64,000 nucleotides of DNA, taken from positions 3,191,351-3,255,350 of the forward strand of contig NZ_CP012036.1 in the NCBI RefSeq assembly GCF_001298445.1. Direction: 5' to 3'. This DNA is from Nostoc piscinale CENA21 (GTDB lineage: Bacteria > Cyanobacteriota > Cyanobacteriia > Cyanobacteriales > Nostocaceae). The position numbers and the translations under genes were made by a program. Below, one piece after another: positions 1-8,802 of this stretch; positions within the stretch are counted from its first letter, which is position 1, and every line of letters starts with the position of its first letter. Below the pieces are notes generated by a model that was not told the origin of the DNA, searched no databases, and saw only the letters and a program-made list of their open reading frames with translations.

Positions 1-255
1 GCCGAAAACCAAGCTTTACAAAAATTATGGCAACACACTCAAAATGTCGTCTACGAAGGTAAATATTCCCTGGTAGTTTTAGATGAGTTAAGTTTAGCCA
101 TCAACTTTGGTTTGATTCCCGAAGCCGATGTTTTAGCTTTCTTAGCAAAACGTCCGCCCCACATCGATATAATTCTCACAGGCCCAGAAATGCCCAAATC
201 CCTGTTAGATGTCGCCGACCAAATTACCGAAATTCGCCGGAGCGATCGCCCCTAA
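1..255 (+). CDS. cobO: Cob(I)yrinic acid a,c-diamide adenosyltransferase, C-terminal part (5' end outside window)
   Basis: The frame is open from base 1 and ends at TAA 253-255, giving the last 84 residues. They contain VVLDELSLAINFGLIP, then a RPPHIDIILTGPEMP stretch and LLDVADQITEIR. This is the C-terminal half of the BtuR/CobO family, in which VLDE is the Walker B-like segment and the ILTG strand closes the nucleotide fold. The enzyme transfers the adenosyl group of ATP to cobalt in corrinoid (cobalamin) synthesis. The P-loop lies upstream of the window, so start and full length cannot be given. The stop sits in a HIP1 octamer. The family call is firm; the exact substrate is inferred. Confidence 0.82.
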   Translation, partial: AENQALQKLWQHTQNVVYEGKYSLVVLDELSLAINFGLIPEADVLAFLAKRPPHIDIILTGPEMPKSLLDVADQITEIRRSDRP

Positions 256-329
256 ACAAAGGGCATAGATTATTAGTCGCAAATCACGGTATCTTAGTAA
301 TCTTGTTTGTTTGAATTACTTGTGATCTT

Positions 330-911
330 GTGATTAAGAACGATATCTGGATTACTGAAATGGCTCAAAAAGGAATGATTTCGCCCTTTGAGCCAAGTTT
401 AATTCGTCAATGCAACGAATTTCCTGTCATTTCTTTTGGACTTAGCAGTTTTGGCTATGATATTAGACTTTCACCAGAAGATTTCCGAATCTTTAGGCAT
501 ATTCCAGGCACAGTCGTTGACCCTAAAAACTTTAATCCTGAAAATTTAGTGCCAACAAAACTTCATAAAGACACTAATGGCAGTTATTTTATACTTCCGG
601 CACATTCTTATGGCCTTGGTGTTGCTCTTGAAAGATTGGAAATACCAGATAATATTACAGTAATTTGTATAGGTAAAAGTACTTACGCAAGATGTGGTAT
701 AATTGCAAACGTAACGCCTGCTGAAGCGGCTTGGCGCGGTTACTTAACACTAGAATTATCTAACGCTTCCAGTGCTGACTGTCGAATTTATGCCAATGAA
801 GGAATAGTACAGTTAATGTTTTTGGAAGGTGAACCCTGTAGTGTGAGTTACCAAGCACGTCGAGGTAAATACCAAGATCAGCCAGACGTGGTAACTCTTG
901 CCAAGGTTTAA
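330..911 (+). CDS. dcd: dCTP deaminase
   Basis: This 193-residue protein begins at GTG and has the Dcd hallmarks. GLSSFGYDIRLS lies near residues 37-48, GKSTYARCGI near 114-123 (the Ser/Arg active-site strand), and NVTPAEAAWRGYLTLELSN near 126-144, whose Glu corresponds to the catalytic Glu138 of E. coli Dcd. The enzyme deaminates dCTP to dUTP in the cytosol to feed dTMP synthesis. Length is normal for the family. It lies 69 bp upstream of a second, diverged member of the same fold on the same strand. Dcd homologues can also act as anti-phage nucleotide-depletion enzymes, but nothing here requires more than the housekeeping role. Confidence 0.9.
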   Translation: MIKNDIWITEMAQKGMISPFEPSLIRQCNEFPVISFGLSSFGYDIRLSPEDFRIFRHIPGTVVDPKNFNPENLVPTKLHKDTNGSYFILPAHSYGLGVALERLEIPDNITVICIGKSTYARCGIIANVTPAEAAWRGYLTLELSNASSADCRIYANEGIVQLMFLEGEPCSVSYQARRGKYQDQPDVVTLAKV

Positions 912-980
912 AATTATAAAGGCAAAAAGTTAAGTTATCTGATTGAATATTCAATTGCTAAAGTCAAGGTTATTCAAAAG

Positions 981-1686
981 ATGTCGATACTTACAGATAC
1001 AGATTTGAAAAAGATATTATGTTATGACGAAGCACAATGGAATGATACTAAAACACTCTTAATTCAAGATGGATCAGATGATTGCATAACACCTATGGGC
1101 TATGATTTAAGAGTAGGAGGCTTTTATAAAACATTTATTGCTAAACCTAACTTAGACGTTTTATCAGAAGGTAAATCAATAGCAATTAAACCTGGAGATA
1201 TAGCTTTAATAGGTACTTACGAAAAACTAAGAATGCCCAAAGATGGTTCAATCTCTGCCTTAATATTGTCAAGGGTATCCCAAGTTTCCAGGGGGTTATC
1301 TAATATATCTACTAAGGTTGATCCAGGTTGGGCAGAAGGAGAATTATTGATACCAATACAAATAATTTTTTCGCGTGATGTCATTAAACTTAACTATACA
1401 AGATTTTGTACCATTGTATTTTTTTAAAAATGAATCACCAGCATCTTTGTATAATTCAAGCTCAAGTCGTTCCAAATTCTTTAGACTATTATCTCAGACT
1501 AGCCGTGAATCTTTCTTTAAAGACCTTCAACTAGTATTATTATCGACAGCTATTATAGGAATAGCTGGTGTTATTGGTTATTACAAGTTTGGTAATTCTA
1601 CAGGATTTGGAGTAACTGTAACAATAGGTATAGCGGTAGAAAGATTTGTATCAGTAATAGCGTCAAGAATGATAGGAAGACGTTAA
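981..1686 (+). CDS. dCTP-deaminase-fold protein with C-terminal membrane segments (frameshifted in this sequence)
   Basis: The first frame (981-1427) encodes a Dcd-like fold with PMGYDLRVGG near residue 38 and LSRVSQVSRGLSNIST then VDPGWAEGELLIP near 97-125. It stops after CTIVFF in a run of seven T (1419-1425). Dropping one T joins it directly to KNESPASLYN in the next frame and gives 234 residues ending at 1686. The added C-terminus has two hydrophobic stretches (LVLLSTAIIGIAGVIGYY and a glycine-rich one). The position of the catalytic Glu appears to be Pro or Ile, so deaminase activity is doubtful. Fold membership is clear; function is unknown. A nucleotide sensor, membrane-tethered partner or defence role would be speculation. 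Confidence 0.65.
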
Positions 1687-1788
1687 TGACCTACTAGTAA
1701 TTTCGCAGCTTTTTCGTAGAAATTAAAGTCTCGTTATCATAGAGGCGATCGCACATTACACTCAATCGGACTTGTAAGGTGTCTGGTA

Positions 1789-2454
1789 ATGACCATCTCC
1801 TTAGAACAATTTAACCAATCTTCTCTGGTGTTTCAGCAGTATGATGCAACTTGGCAGGACTATGAGGCAGTACGAGATAACCCGGATATTGATTGGCGTA
1901 AAATTGCATTTCATCAGGGATGGTTATGGGTTGATATGGGAACAGAAGGACTAGGACATTCTTCTTTTAGCGATTTGATGACGGCAGTTTTCTTTGTTTG
2001 GGCGTTCCTACACCCAGAGATGGTATTGCAATCCTACGGACGCTGTTTAATTGAAAAGCCCGAAACCCACGCCTGTGCGCCAGATTTAGTATTGTACAAA
2101 GGTCAAGATATTCCGAAATGGCAACCAGGTGAACCACGTCGGATTATTCTTGACCGTCATCGTCTACCTGATTTAGTAGGAGAAATTGCTGATACCACTT
2201 TAGGAATTGATTTGGATGAGCAAAAGCAACTTTACGCTAGTTTAGGAATTTCAGAATACTGGGTAATTGATGTTAAAGGAATGCGATTGTTTGCATTTGG
2301 TTTAACAGCAACAGGTATCTATCAAGCTATCGAAGTTTCTCAGGTATTGACTGGTTTACCCATCGCCCTTGTAGAACAAACACTGGAGAGATTAGCTCAA
2401 GAAACTAATACCGCAGCCGCTAATTGGTTGATGCAGCAATTACAAACAAAATAA
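1789..2454 (+). CDS. Uma2 family (DUF820) putative endonuclease
   Basis: The 221-residue protein carries the Uma2 core. CAPDLVLYKGQD gives the conserved PD-D/E segment, DLVGEIADTTLGIDLDEQKQLYASLGI contains the E...D/K pair, and EYWVIDVKGMRLFAF closes the restriction-endonuclease-like fold. Such genes are present in dozens of copies in filamentous cyanobacteria, and most have no known role. Start is ATG 1789, after a HIP1-like site. A second, more diverged copy lies at 51692-52288. There is no partner gene that would suggest a restriction or toxin system. Confidence 0.85.
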   Translation: MTISLEQFNQSSLVFQQYDATWQDYEAVRDNPDIDWRKIAFHQGWLWVDMGTEGLGHSSFSDLMTAVFFVWAFLHPEMVLQSYGRCLIEKPETHACAPDLVLYKGQDIPKWQPGEPRRIILDRHRLPDLVGEIADTTLGIDLDEQKQLYASLGISEYWVIDVKGMRLFAFGLTATGIYQAIEVSQVLTGLPIALVEQTLERLAQETNTAAANWLMQQLQTK

Positions 2455-2556
2455 GTGTAAAGAAAGTTAGAATAGACAATTTTTCCCTACCTATATTCAC
2501 ATCTTGTAGCAAGCAATTGAAGTCGCAGCCACACGGACAAAACCCTTGATTTGATC

Positions 2557-2608
2557 TTAGTTCGCAAAGGCGGACTTTGTTTTTGTAGCCGCGAATTCCA
2601 TTTGTAGG
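2557..2608. repeat. Intergenic repeat-like segment (GCAAAGGCGGAC...GTAGCCGCGAATTC)
   Basis: The stretch has the look of the short dispersed intergenic elements of Nostocales: TTCGCAAAGGCGGACTTTGT followed by GTAGCCGCGAATTCC. It lies between the Uma2 gene and devC. No second copy is visible in this window, so repeat status rests on recollection of similar cyanobacterial intergenic sequence. The short reverse ORF that covers it has no protein-like features. Confidence 0.4.
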
Positions 2609-2702
2609 GGCTAGGTGCAAAATATGTGTATACAGTGATAGCAAACGCATAAAATTGGGAAATTTAAGATTAATCTATTCAAATTTACGTACAAAAGTTT
2701 AC

Positions 2703-3869
2703 ATGAATTTTTTGGGCAGAGTCCCGTTAGCCTGGTTGCAGTTGACTCGTTATAAACTACGCCTAGTTGTAGCGATTTTAGGTATTGCTTTTGCAGCCAT
2801 TCTGATTTTTATGCAGTTAGCCTTTTTAGATTCTCTTTATGACAGCCAAACAGCACTGCATAAACTTCTCAAAGCAGATTTGGTTTTAATCAACACTGAT
2901 ATGAAAACTTTGGCGAACACTGGAGATTTTTCCCGCCAATATTTATATCGCGCCCTCAATTTTCGGGAAGTTGAATCTGTAAATTATGTCTACCACGCAC
3001 GAGATGATTTTCGCTATGGCAGTGTTCGTGGCGGCAAAGGCATTATTATTTTAGGGATTAACCCAGATAATGTTCCTTTTGAGATTGCAGACTTTCAGAC
3101 AGTTGCTCATCTTTTAAAAGCTAGAGGTGTGGTTTTATTTGATCGCAACTCCGACTCTAAAGAATATGGCAGTATTTTCCAAGATTTGCGACCAGGAAAA
3201 CCAATTGCGGCTGAAATTGCTGGTCATAAAGTTTGGATTAGTGGCTTAGTGAATTTTGCTGGTGCTTCTTTTGCTGATGATGGTAATTTGATTACCAGTA
3301 GTATGACTTTTAATTATCTATTTCCTCATCGTTCTTCTAATAATATTACCTTGGGTTTAGTGACTCTTAAACCAGGAGTAAATTCACAGGCGATCGCTCA
3401 ACAAATCCGCGCTCAACTTCCCCGCAAAGTGCGGTTGATGACACGCCAAGAATTTATCGAATATGAAAAGCATTATTGGGCTACTAGTGCGCCAATTGGA
3501 TTTGTCTTTACTACGGGAGTTTTTGTAGGTTTCTTAGTAGGAGTAATTATTGTCTATCAAATTCTTTATGGTGAAATTACCGACCATTTACCAGACTACG
3601 CCGTTCTCAAAGCCAGAGGCTATAAACATCGTTTCTTTTTAAATATTTTGTTTCAAGAAGCATTGATTTTGGCAGTCTTGGGTTACATTCCTGGTTTAAT
3701 CATGTCTTTGGGATTATATGCCATTGTCAATGGTGCTACATCTTTACCGATGAATATGACATGGCCGCGAGCTTCGCTGGTACTGTTATTAACAATAATT
3801 ATGTGCTTTACCTCTGGTTTCGTTAGTATGAATAAGCTCAGAGATTCTAATCCTGCTGACCTATTTTAA
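2703..3869 (+). CDS. devC: DevC-type ABC exporter permease
   Basis: The start is taken at ATG 2703 (MNFLGRVPLAWLQLTRYK...), which matches the typical DevC N-terminus; an in-frame TTG at 2655 would add 16 unlikely residues. The 388-residue protein has a first membrane helix at about residues 20-40, a large periplasmic domain of MacB/FtsX type, and three further helices in the last 130 residues, with a conserved DYAVLKARGY loop. DevC permeases pair with DevA and DevB and a TolC partner to export glycolipids of the heterocyst envelope or other amphiphiles. devA follows after 22 bp, whereas devB lies beyond it on the opposite strand. Confidence 0.85.
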   Translation: MNFLGRVPLAWLQLTRYKLRLVVAILGIAFAAILIFMQLAFLDSLYDSQTALHKLLKADLVLINTDMKTLANTGDFSRQYLYRALNFREVESVNYVYHARDDFRYGSVRGGKGIIILGINPDNVPFEIADFQTVAHLLKARGVVLFDRNSDSKEYGSIFQDLRPGKPIAAEIAGHKVWISGLVNFAGASFADDGNLITSSMTFNYLFPHRSSNNITLGLVTLKPGVNSQAIAQQIRAQLPRKVRLMTRQEFIEYEKHYWATSAPIGFVFTTGVFVGFLVGVIIVYQILYGEITDHLPDYAVLKARGYKHRFFLNILFQEALILAVLGYIPGLIMSLGLYAIVNGATSLPMNMTWPRASLVLLLTIIMCFTSGFVSMNKLRDSNPADLF

Positions 3870-3891
3870 ATTAGTAATTAACTGAATCATT

Positions 3892-5364
3892 GTGCTTAAT
3901 CAAACTGTTATTTCTATTCAAAATCTCAATCACTTTTTTGGGGAAGCCACACTCAAAAAGCAGATTTTATTTGATATTAATCTCACCATTAAAGCCAAGG
4001 AATTTGTCATTTTAACTGGCCCTTCTGGGTCAGGAAAAAGCACATTGCTCAGTTTAATTGGTTGTCTGCGTTCCGTACAGCAAGGCAGTTTAAATATTTT
4101 AGGACAGGAACTCAACGGTGCAACCAAAGAGCAATTAGTCCAAATGCGCCGGAATTTTGGTTATATTACCCAATCTAGTAATTTACTCGATTTTTTAACA
4201 GTCCAGCAGAATATTCAAATGTCTTTGGAACTACAGCCGGATTTTTCTGTACAGGCGGCGCGGGCGAAAACAGTTGCTATTTTAGAATCTGTGGGATTAA
4301 GAGAAAAAATCGATGTTTATCCTAAAAATCTGTCTGGGGGACAAAAACAACGGGTAGCGATCGCTTGTGCTTTGGTAACTCAACCCAAGTTGGTACTCGC
4401 TGATGAACCAACAGCAGCACTGGATAAATCATCAGGACGTAATGTCGTCGCTTTAATGCACCGTTTAGCCAAAGAACACAACAGTGCTGTTCTCATGGTG
4501 ACTCATGATCACCGCATCTTGGATTTGGCGGATCGGATTGTGCATGTGGAAGATGGCAAACTCGGTTTAGCTTTAAACCAAGAACTGTCTTTGATGTTAC
4601 CGGGTTTTGATGAAGCCTTACTAGAAAAAGCCAACACTAAACCAACTGTGTTGACTTACGCATCAGAGGAAATCATTGTTCGCCAGGGAGAACCAGCCAC
4701 GAAATTTTATATTCTGCTGGAAGGAGATGTAGAAGTTTTCCAAGATTTTCCGGATCAGCCAACTCGCCTATTAAATCGGCTGAGTCGCGGAGATTATTTT
4801 GGGGAAGTTGGTTTGCTACGGGGTGGAAAACGTACAGCAACAGTTCGTGTCACCAAAAACTCAGAAGTGAAAGTAATGGTGATTGAAGAAGAATTATTTC
4901 AGTTGTTCGTGAATAACTCAGAATTGACTAGTAATGATGTCGTGCGTCGTTTGCATCAACGGGTAATGACAAGTCATCTATCCAAAGCCTTACCCAATGT
5001 TGATCCATCGGAAATTGTGGCGATCGCTTCTCAATCTAAGGGAAGTCAATACAAAGCTAATTCTATTATTGTTCAACAAGGGGAATTTGGCGATCGCGTT
5101 TACTTGATATTAGAGGGAGAAGTGGAAATATCCGTGATTGATCAAGGGGAATCCAGAACAATTCAACTCAAATCGGGTGAACATTTTGGTAATGTACAAT
5201 TTTTCGATGGTCAAAATTATCCTGTTAACTTGCGAGCCATAGCTTGTACTGACGTTGAATTAATGGCAATTAATCGAGACAGTTTTTGTAGTCTGATTTT
5301 AAAATCCAATACAAATTCCGATATCGTAGCTTCTGTACTCCACCATCAATTTCTCAACTTGTGA
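3892..5364 (+). CDS. devA: DevA-type ABC ATPase fused to two C-terminal cyclic-nucleotide-binding domains
   Basis: Residues 1-230 are a DevA/MacB-type ATPase: Walker A GPSGSGKST at 43-51, signature LSGGQ at 147-151, Walker B VLADEP at 168-173, and the H-loop in MVTHDH. Residues 252-345 form a cNMP-binding domain with an intact phosphate-binding cassette (FGEVGLLRGGKRTATVR, 303-319). Residues 384-470 form a second domain whose cassette is degenerate (FGNVQFFDGQ..., without the Glu and Arg). Ordinary DevA ends near residue 240, so this is a fusion about twice that length. It suggests export gated by cAMP or cGMP. The start is GTG 3892. The gene converges on devB with only 2 bp between stop codons and no visible terminator. 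Confidence 0.85.
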   Translation: MLNQTVISIQNLNHFFGEATLKKQILFDINLTIKAKEFVILTGPSGSGKSTLLSLIGCLRSVQQGSLNILGQELNGATKEQLVQMRRNFGYITQSSNLLDFLTVQQNIQMSLELQPDFSVQAARAKTVAILESVGLREKIDVYPKNLSGGQKQRVAIACALVTQPKLVLADEPTAALDKSSGRNVVALMHRLAKEHNSAVLMVTHDHRILDLADRIVHVEDGKLGLALNQELSLMLPGFDEALLEKANTKPTVLTYASEEIIVRQGEPATKFYILLEGDVEVFQDFPDQPTRLLNRLSRGDYFGEVGLLRGGKRTATVRVTKNSEVKVMVIEEELFQLFVNNSELTSNDVVRRLHQRVMTSHLSKALPNVDPSEIVAIASQSKGSQYKANSIIVQQGEFGDRVYLILEGEVEISVIDQGESRTIQLKSGEHFGNVQFFDGQNYPVNLRAIACTDVELMAINRDSFCSLILKSNTNSDIVASVLHHQFLNL

Positions 5365-5366
5365 TT

Positions 5367-6563
5367 TCAATTAATCTGAATTGATGCTCTAACTTGTAAC
5401 TTATTCAATGTTCTCACCCTTTCACTGTCATCGGGATGAAGGCGAATTTTCACTTTGACGATTCTGACATCGGCTTTGGCAGTAGGATCATCATTAATGA
5501 TTCCTGGCTGTTCAATTTGCAATCCAATGTGATCTACCTCTCCTTTAATTTCTCCAGTAAATCCACCGTATTCACTGACAATTGTTGCTTCCTGACCGAT
5601 TTTTACATAATGAATATCACTTTCGTAAACTTCAGCAATCACATACATTTGTTGTGTTTGTCCAATATCGACAATCCCTTTACTACCTACAACTTCACCG
5701 ACTCTGGTGTTAATATTTAAAATTTGACCAGCTATGGGTGCTTTCACATAAAGAGATTCCAAGTCAACTTTTGCTTTTTCTAATTGAGATAAAGACTCAT
5801 TCAATTCTGCTTTGGCGACTGAAATATCTGTTGGTTTAACATGATCTAAACTATCTAGTGTTGCTTCCGCAGCTTTTACACGTTCCTTACCTGTACTAAC
5901 TTGTTTGCGGAGAGTAGCTTTGGCTTCTTGCAATTTTTGTTTCTCAATCTCAACTTGTAAACGTCTCTTTTCTGTTTCAGCTACAGAAACCGCTCCTTTA
6001 TCTAACAGATCCTTGTAGCGTTCATAGTCATCTTTGGTTTTGCGTAATTCAATTTCTTGACTAGCAATCACAGATTGTTGCACTTTGATATTTTCAGTTA
6101 ATTCTGCTTGTGTTTCTGCAACTTTCATCCGTTGGGCTTCAATTTGTCCAGACTCCTCACCAGCTTGCACTTGCGCTAAACGCGATCGCGCCACATACAC
6201 TTTTGCTCTGGCGTTTTCTACACTTGCTTGATATTGATTCAAATTATCCATGACTGCAATAATTTGGTCTGCACTCACTTGTTCACCTTCTTTTACCAAC
6301 AGTTTCGCCAAACGTTGATTTGCGCCTGTCGCAGACAGATGAATAATGTCTCCTTGTGGTTCTAATATTCCTAAAGCTGCTACACGAACTATAGATTGTT
6401 GACTACTTGATGTTTCTTGTAATTTATTCTGATTTGTATTCCTTGATTGCCTATGTATAATCACAACAGCAAGAATACTAATCGCAGTAATGATAGACAA
6501 ACCTATTGTAATTATTTGTAGCTTCGATATTGATTTATTTTGATTAAATTCCATTTTAACCAT
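5367..6563 (-). CDS. devB: DevB-type membrane fusion protein (HlyD family)
   Basis: The 398-residue periplasmic adaptor has one N-terminal membrane helix (about residues 16-37), a lipoyl half-motif, a long alpha-helical hairpin rich in E/K/Q at about 100-260, and the second lipoyl half with LYVKAPIAGQILNINTRVGE. The end, with VDHIGLQIEQPGIINDDP and DVRIVKVKIRLHPDDS, is typical of DevB. It would link the DevC/DevA inner-membrane complex to a TolC-type outer-membrane channel. In other cyanobacteria devB is the first gene of a devBCA operon; here it faces devCA tail to tail. Translation may begin at either of two ATG codons three residues apart. Confidence 0.87.
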   Translation of the reverse strand: MVKMEFNQNKSISKLQIITIGLSIITAISILAVVIIHRQSRNTNQNKLQETSSSQQSIVRVAALGILEPQGDIIHLSATGANQRLAKLLVKEGEQVSADQIIAVMDNLNQYQASVENARAKVYVARSRLAQVQAGEESGQIEAQRMKVAETQAELTENIKVQQSVIASQEIELRKTKDDYERYKDLLDKGAVSVAETEKRRLQVEIEKQKLQEAKATLRKQVSTGKERVKAAEATLDSLDHVKPTDISVAKAELNESLSQLEKAKVDLESLYVKAPIAGQILNINTRVGEVVGSKGIVDIGQTQQMYVIAEVYESDIHYVKIGQEATIVSEYGGFTGEIKGEVDHIGLQIEQPGIINDDPTAKADVRIVKVKIRLHPDDSERVRTLNKLQVRASIQIN

Positions 6564-6980
6564 TGTTTTTTTAGGGAAATATTCTGTTATGAAATATCAT
6601 GATTACAAACAAAATGATAAAATTATATTCCTTTTAAGGAGCATGAAATATAGCAGTATTGTTTAGTATATGAACAACACAGACAAAGGATATCAGACGT
6701 ACAGGAAAGACAAAGGAGAGATATTTGGAAATCATTGAGGATTGCTGTAGATGTATAATTAATATGTTTACCCAGGTATTTCCCAGCTAAAAATATTACT
6801 TTGTAGGTTTGTAATTCTAGACATCAGGTTGACCGATTCTTATTTTCAGTTTTCCCTTAACAATGGCTTCTCTAACAATTATCTGGTAAAAGAATTTTGG
6901 CACGAGTTTAGTGGGGTAGTAGGTGTGTTGAGGCTAGGCTTTGGATTAGGGTTAGTTGGTGGGTATCAATAGGAGAGACT
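6564..6980. other. Intergenic region between devB and a small membrane-protein gene
   Basis: These 417 bases must hold the divergent promoters of devB (minus) and the small gene at 6981 (plus). The sequence is AT-rich, with a GACAAAGG-type repeat piece near 6680-6720. I looked for an NtcA-like GTA-N8-TAC box and saw no convincing one. No coding region is supported; the 64-codon ORF at 6956 is a shadow of the next gene. Confidence 0.5.
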
Positions 6981-7178
6981 ATGAAGCGTCGTTATCAAGT
7001 CATCATTGCAACTACTACTGGAACATTAGCCGCGATCGCTTTTGGCTATTTCGGAGTGCAAGCACTCGGCAAAGATACGATGTACAGCATCAGTGCGGGA
7101 ATGTTTGGACTGGGGACGGGAGCTTCTGTGAGTCAAGTGGTAAGCAATAGAAAGCAGCGACGGACAGTAAGAACCTAA
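6981..7178 (+). CDS. Small hypothetical membrane protein
   Basis: The 65-residue protein begins at an ATG preceded by a good ribosome-binding site (AGGAGAG, 4-10 bases upstream). Residues 8-26 form a hydrophobic helix, followed by a short glycine-rich amphipathic stretch (SAGMFGLGTGASVSQVV) and a basic tail RKQRRTVR. No family is recognised. It probably sits in the membrane with the basic tail in the cytosol. A hairpin between this gene and the convergent gene at 7260 could end transcription from both sides. Confidence 0.6.
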   Translation: MKRRYQVIIATTTGTLAAIAFGYFGVQALGKDTMYSISAGMFGLGTGASVSQVVSNRKQRRTVRT

Positions 7179-7204
7179 TTAGAAAGTCAATAGCCAACAA
7201 AAAT

Positions 7205-7230
7205 ACCCCCTGGTTGATCAAACAGAGGGT
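7205..7230. terminator. Bidirectional hairpin terminator
   Basis: ACCCCCTG (7205-7212) pairs with CAGAGGGT (7223-7230), with one mismatch, around a 10-base loop. On the minus strand it is followed by ATTTTTG, fitting an intrinsic terminator for the gene at 7260-7586. On the plus strand the following sequence is A-rich and less typical. It lies between two convergent genes. Confidence 0.6.
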
Positions 7231-7259
7231 GAAAAAATTTTGGATTTTATATTCAAATT

Positions 7260-7586
7260 CTAGGACAAGGCTTTTGCTAACGCTTCTCCAAGTTGTTTGA
7301 GGGCTTTTTCTTTGGCAAAATCTGCGGCGGAACGTGCTGATTCTGCAAGGATGGTATCTGTATTGGGAGTTAACTTTAATGCTCCACCAAGATACCCAAG
7401 AGCCTTGACGTAGTAATCAGACAGATTGGTAGAAGCTAAACGTTTAACAGTTTGGTGATCTCCATTTTGGAAAGCGGCTAAAGCTTGGCGATGTAATTCG
7501 GTTTCAGGAGTTCCTAAGACCTCCAGGATAGCGTTAATGGCTTGGTTGACTTTTTCTAAGGTGAGTTCCGATGACACGGCTTGCAT
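7260..7586 (-). CDS. Conserved hypothetical protein, soluble, helical
   Basis: The 108-residue protein has no signal peptide or membrane segment. The sequence is alpha-helical in character (LEKVNQAINAILEVLG, AESARSAADFAKEKALKQLGE) with a C-terminus rich in Ala and Lys. Coding character is supported by regular codon use and by the terminator placed just after its stop codon. I do not recognise the family and assign no function. It is transcribed away from the reductase gene at 7690, separated by 103 bp. Confidence 0.6.
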   Translation of the reverse strand: MQAVSSELTLEKVNQAINAILEVLGTPETELHRQALAAFQNGDHQTVKRLASTNLSDYYVKALGYLGGALKLTPNTDTILAESARSAADFAKEKALKQLGEALAKALS

Positions 7587-7689
7587 TATTGTGATTTTTT
7601 TAACTACAGATTTATCTTAAATATGATCCGGTACTCAAAAATAAATTCAGTAGTTGCAATTTATCCCAAGCCAATTAAACAACCACAGT

Positions 7690-8745
7690 TTAATCACTCC
7701 ATCTTTTTACTCCAGGTATTTCTAATACCAAATCCGCACCGTAAACGTTAGCTGGGGTTTGAAATCCTGGCGTGACTTCACCTTGAATGATGTGTTTAAT
7801 CACTACTACAGCAGCTAAAGCCGTAAAATCGTAGGCTTCGGGGCCGATGAGTTTCGCTGTAACTTGACGACCAGATTCATCTTTTGCAATACCAACAACT
7901 CCAACTTTACCTTGAGCGCGTTCTGCCGCACTTGGCCCTTGTGGTAGTTGTTTAATTAAATTAGCTAAGGCGCTTTGAAAAAGAGATGAGTTAAATAACC
8001 AGCCTAAATACTGACTACTTTCCATCAGAAAGCTCACCGGGTTGGGAAAGACTGTGTAAGTTTCGATATTAGGAATATTTGTACTGTGGAATGCGGTAAC
8101 AAGATCAGCACGCCAAGGGTTAGTTACGGCGGTGACTAAACCCGCACCAAAATCAACTTGAAGTTTTTGTTCTGCTGGTCGAGATGAAATTAGTTTACCT
8201 GCTTTGCGGACGACACCCATTTCATGTAAACTCGGCAAAACAGTATTAGCAGTTCCTTGAGAGACACCACCTTCAGTTTCATAGATTAAGGTGAGACTGT
8301 TGGCGGTTGGTAACTGAGATTTGAGGTAAACTGCAAGACAATCCGTCGGGACTACACCAAATCCAACACCAGGAAGCAGCATAATTCCTGCATTTTTTGC
8401 TTCGTCATTTCGTGCTGCTAAAGCCTGAAATTCGGGAACTTCGCCAGCAATATCTAAATAATGGGTGTGAGTTTGCAAGCAGACATCAACCAATGATTTG
8501 GCAGTTTTCGCAAAAGGCCCGGCACAATTGAGAACAACTGTAACATCTTGCAGAGATTGTGCGATCGCCTGCGCGTCATCCAAACTAAACACCCGAAAAT
8601 CAAAGTTTAATTTCTCAGAAACTGATACCAATGCACCTTGATTTCTTCCAGCCAAAATTAACTCTACACCATGAATTTTTGCAGTTTCCGCTATTAGTTT
8701 CCCTGCATAGCCAGTTGCACCGTACAATAACACTTTTGCCGTCAT
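7690..8745 (-). CDS. Saccharopine-dehydrogenase-like NAD(P)-binding oxidoreductase
   Basis: The preferred start is ATG 8745 (MTAKVLLYGATGYAG), giving 351 residues; an in-frame codon four residues earlier is possible. The N-terminus is a Rossmann fold with GATGYAG near residues 9-15 and ELILAGRN for the adenine ribose. VVLNCAGPF near 83-91 and LDIAGEVPEFQ near 110-120 are the signature segments of the saccharopine dehydrogenase / trans-acting enoyl reductase superfamily. Members reduce or oxidise amino acids, lipids or polyketide intermediates. The next genes on the same strand encode an ABM monooxygenase and a lipoxygenase-like protein, so a lipid-derived substrate is a reasonable inference but not shown. 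Confidence 0.75.
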   Translation of the reverse strand: MTAKVLLYGATGYAGKLIAETAKIHGVELILAGRNQGALVSVSEKLNFDFRVFSLDDAQAIAQSLQDVTVVLNCAGPFAKTAKSLVDVCLQTHTHYLDIAGEVPEFQALAARNDEAKNAGIMLLPGVGFGVVPTDCLAVYLKSQLPTANSLTLIYETEGGVSQGTANTVLPSLHEMGVVRKAGKLISSRPAEQKLQVDFGAGLVTAVTNPWRADLVTAFHSTNIPNIETYTVFPNPVSFLMESSQYLGWLFNSSLFQSALANLIKQLPQGPSAAERAQGKVGVVGIAKDESGRQVTAKLIGPEAYDFTALAAVVVIKHIIQGEVTPGFQTPANVYGADLVLEIPGVKRWSD

Positions 8746-8802
8746 AATTTTTACCAAATTAAATATTCATTACTCCCCCTTAGCCATAATTCATAAACAT
8801 TC

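Noticed and set aside
330..2454. A defence island built on dcd and Uma2 genes
   Set aside because: Housekeeping dcd and multi-copy Uma2 genes are too common in cyanobacteria; no further defence genes are adjacent, so only the diverged Dcd-like gene is reported.
2420..2650. A 76-codon minus-strand ORF after the Uma2 gene
   Set aside because: It overlaps the end of the Uma2 gene and a repeat-like segment; its composition is not protein-like.
6564..6980. An NtcA-regulated promoter for devB
   Set aside because: No GTA-N8-TAC palindrome with a well-placed -10 box was found by eye.
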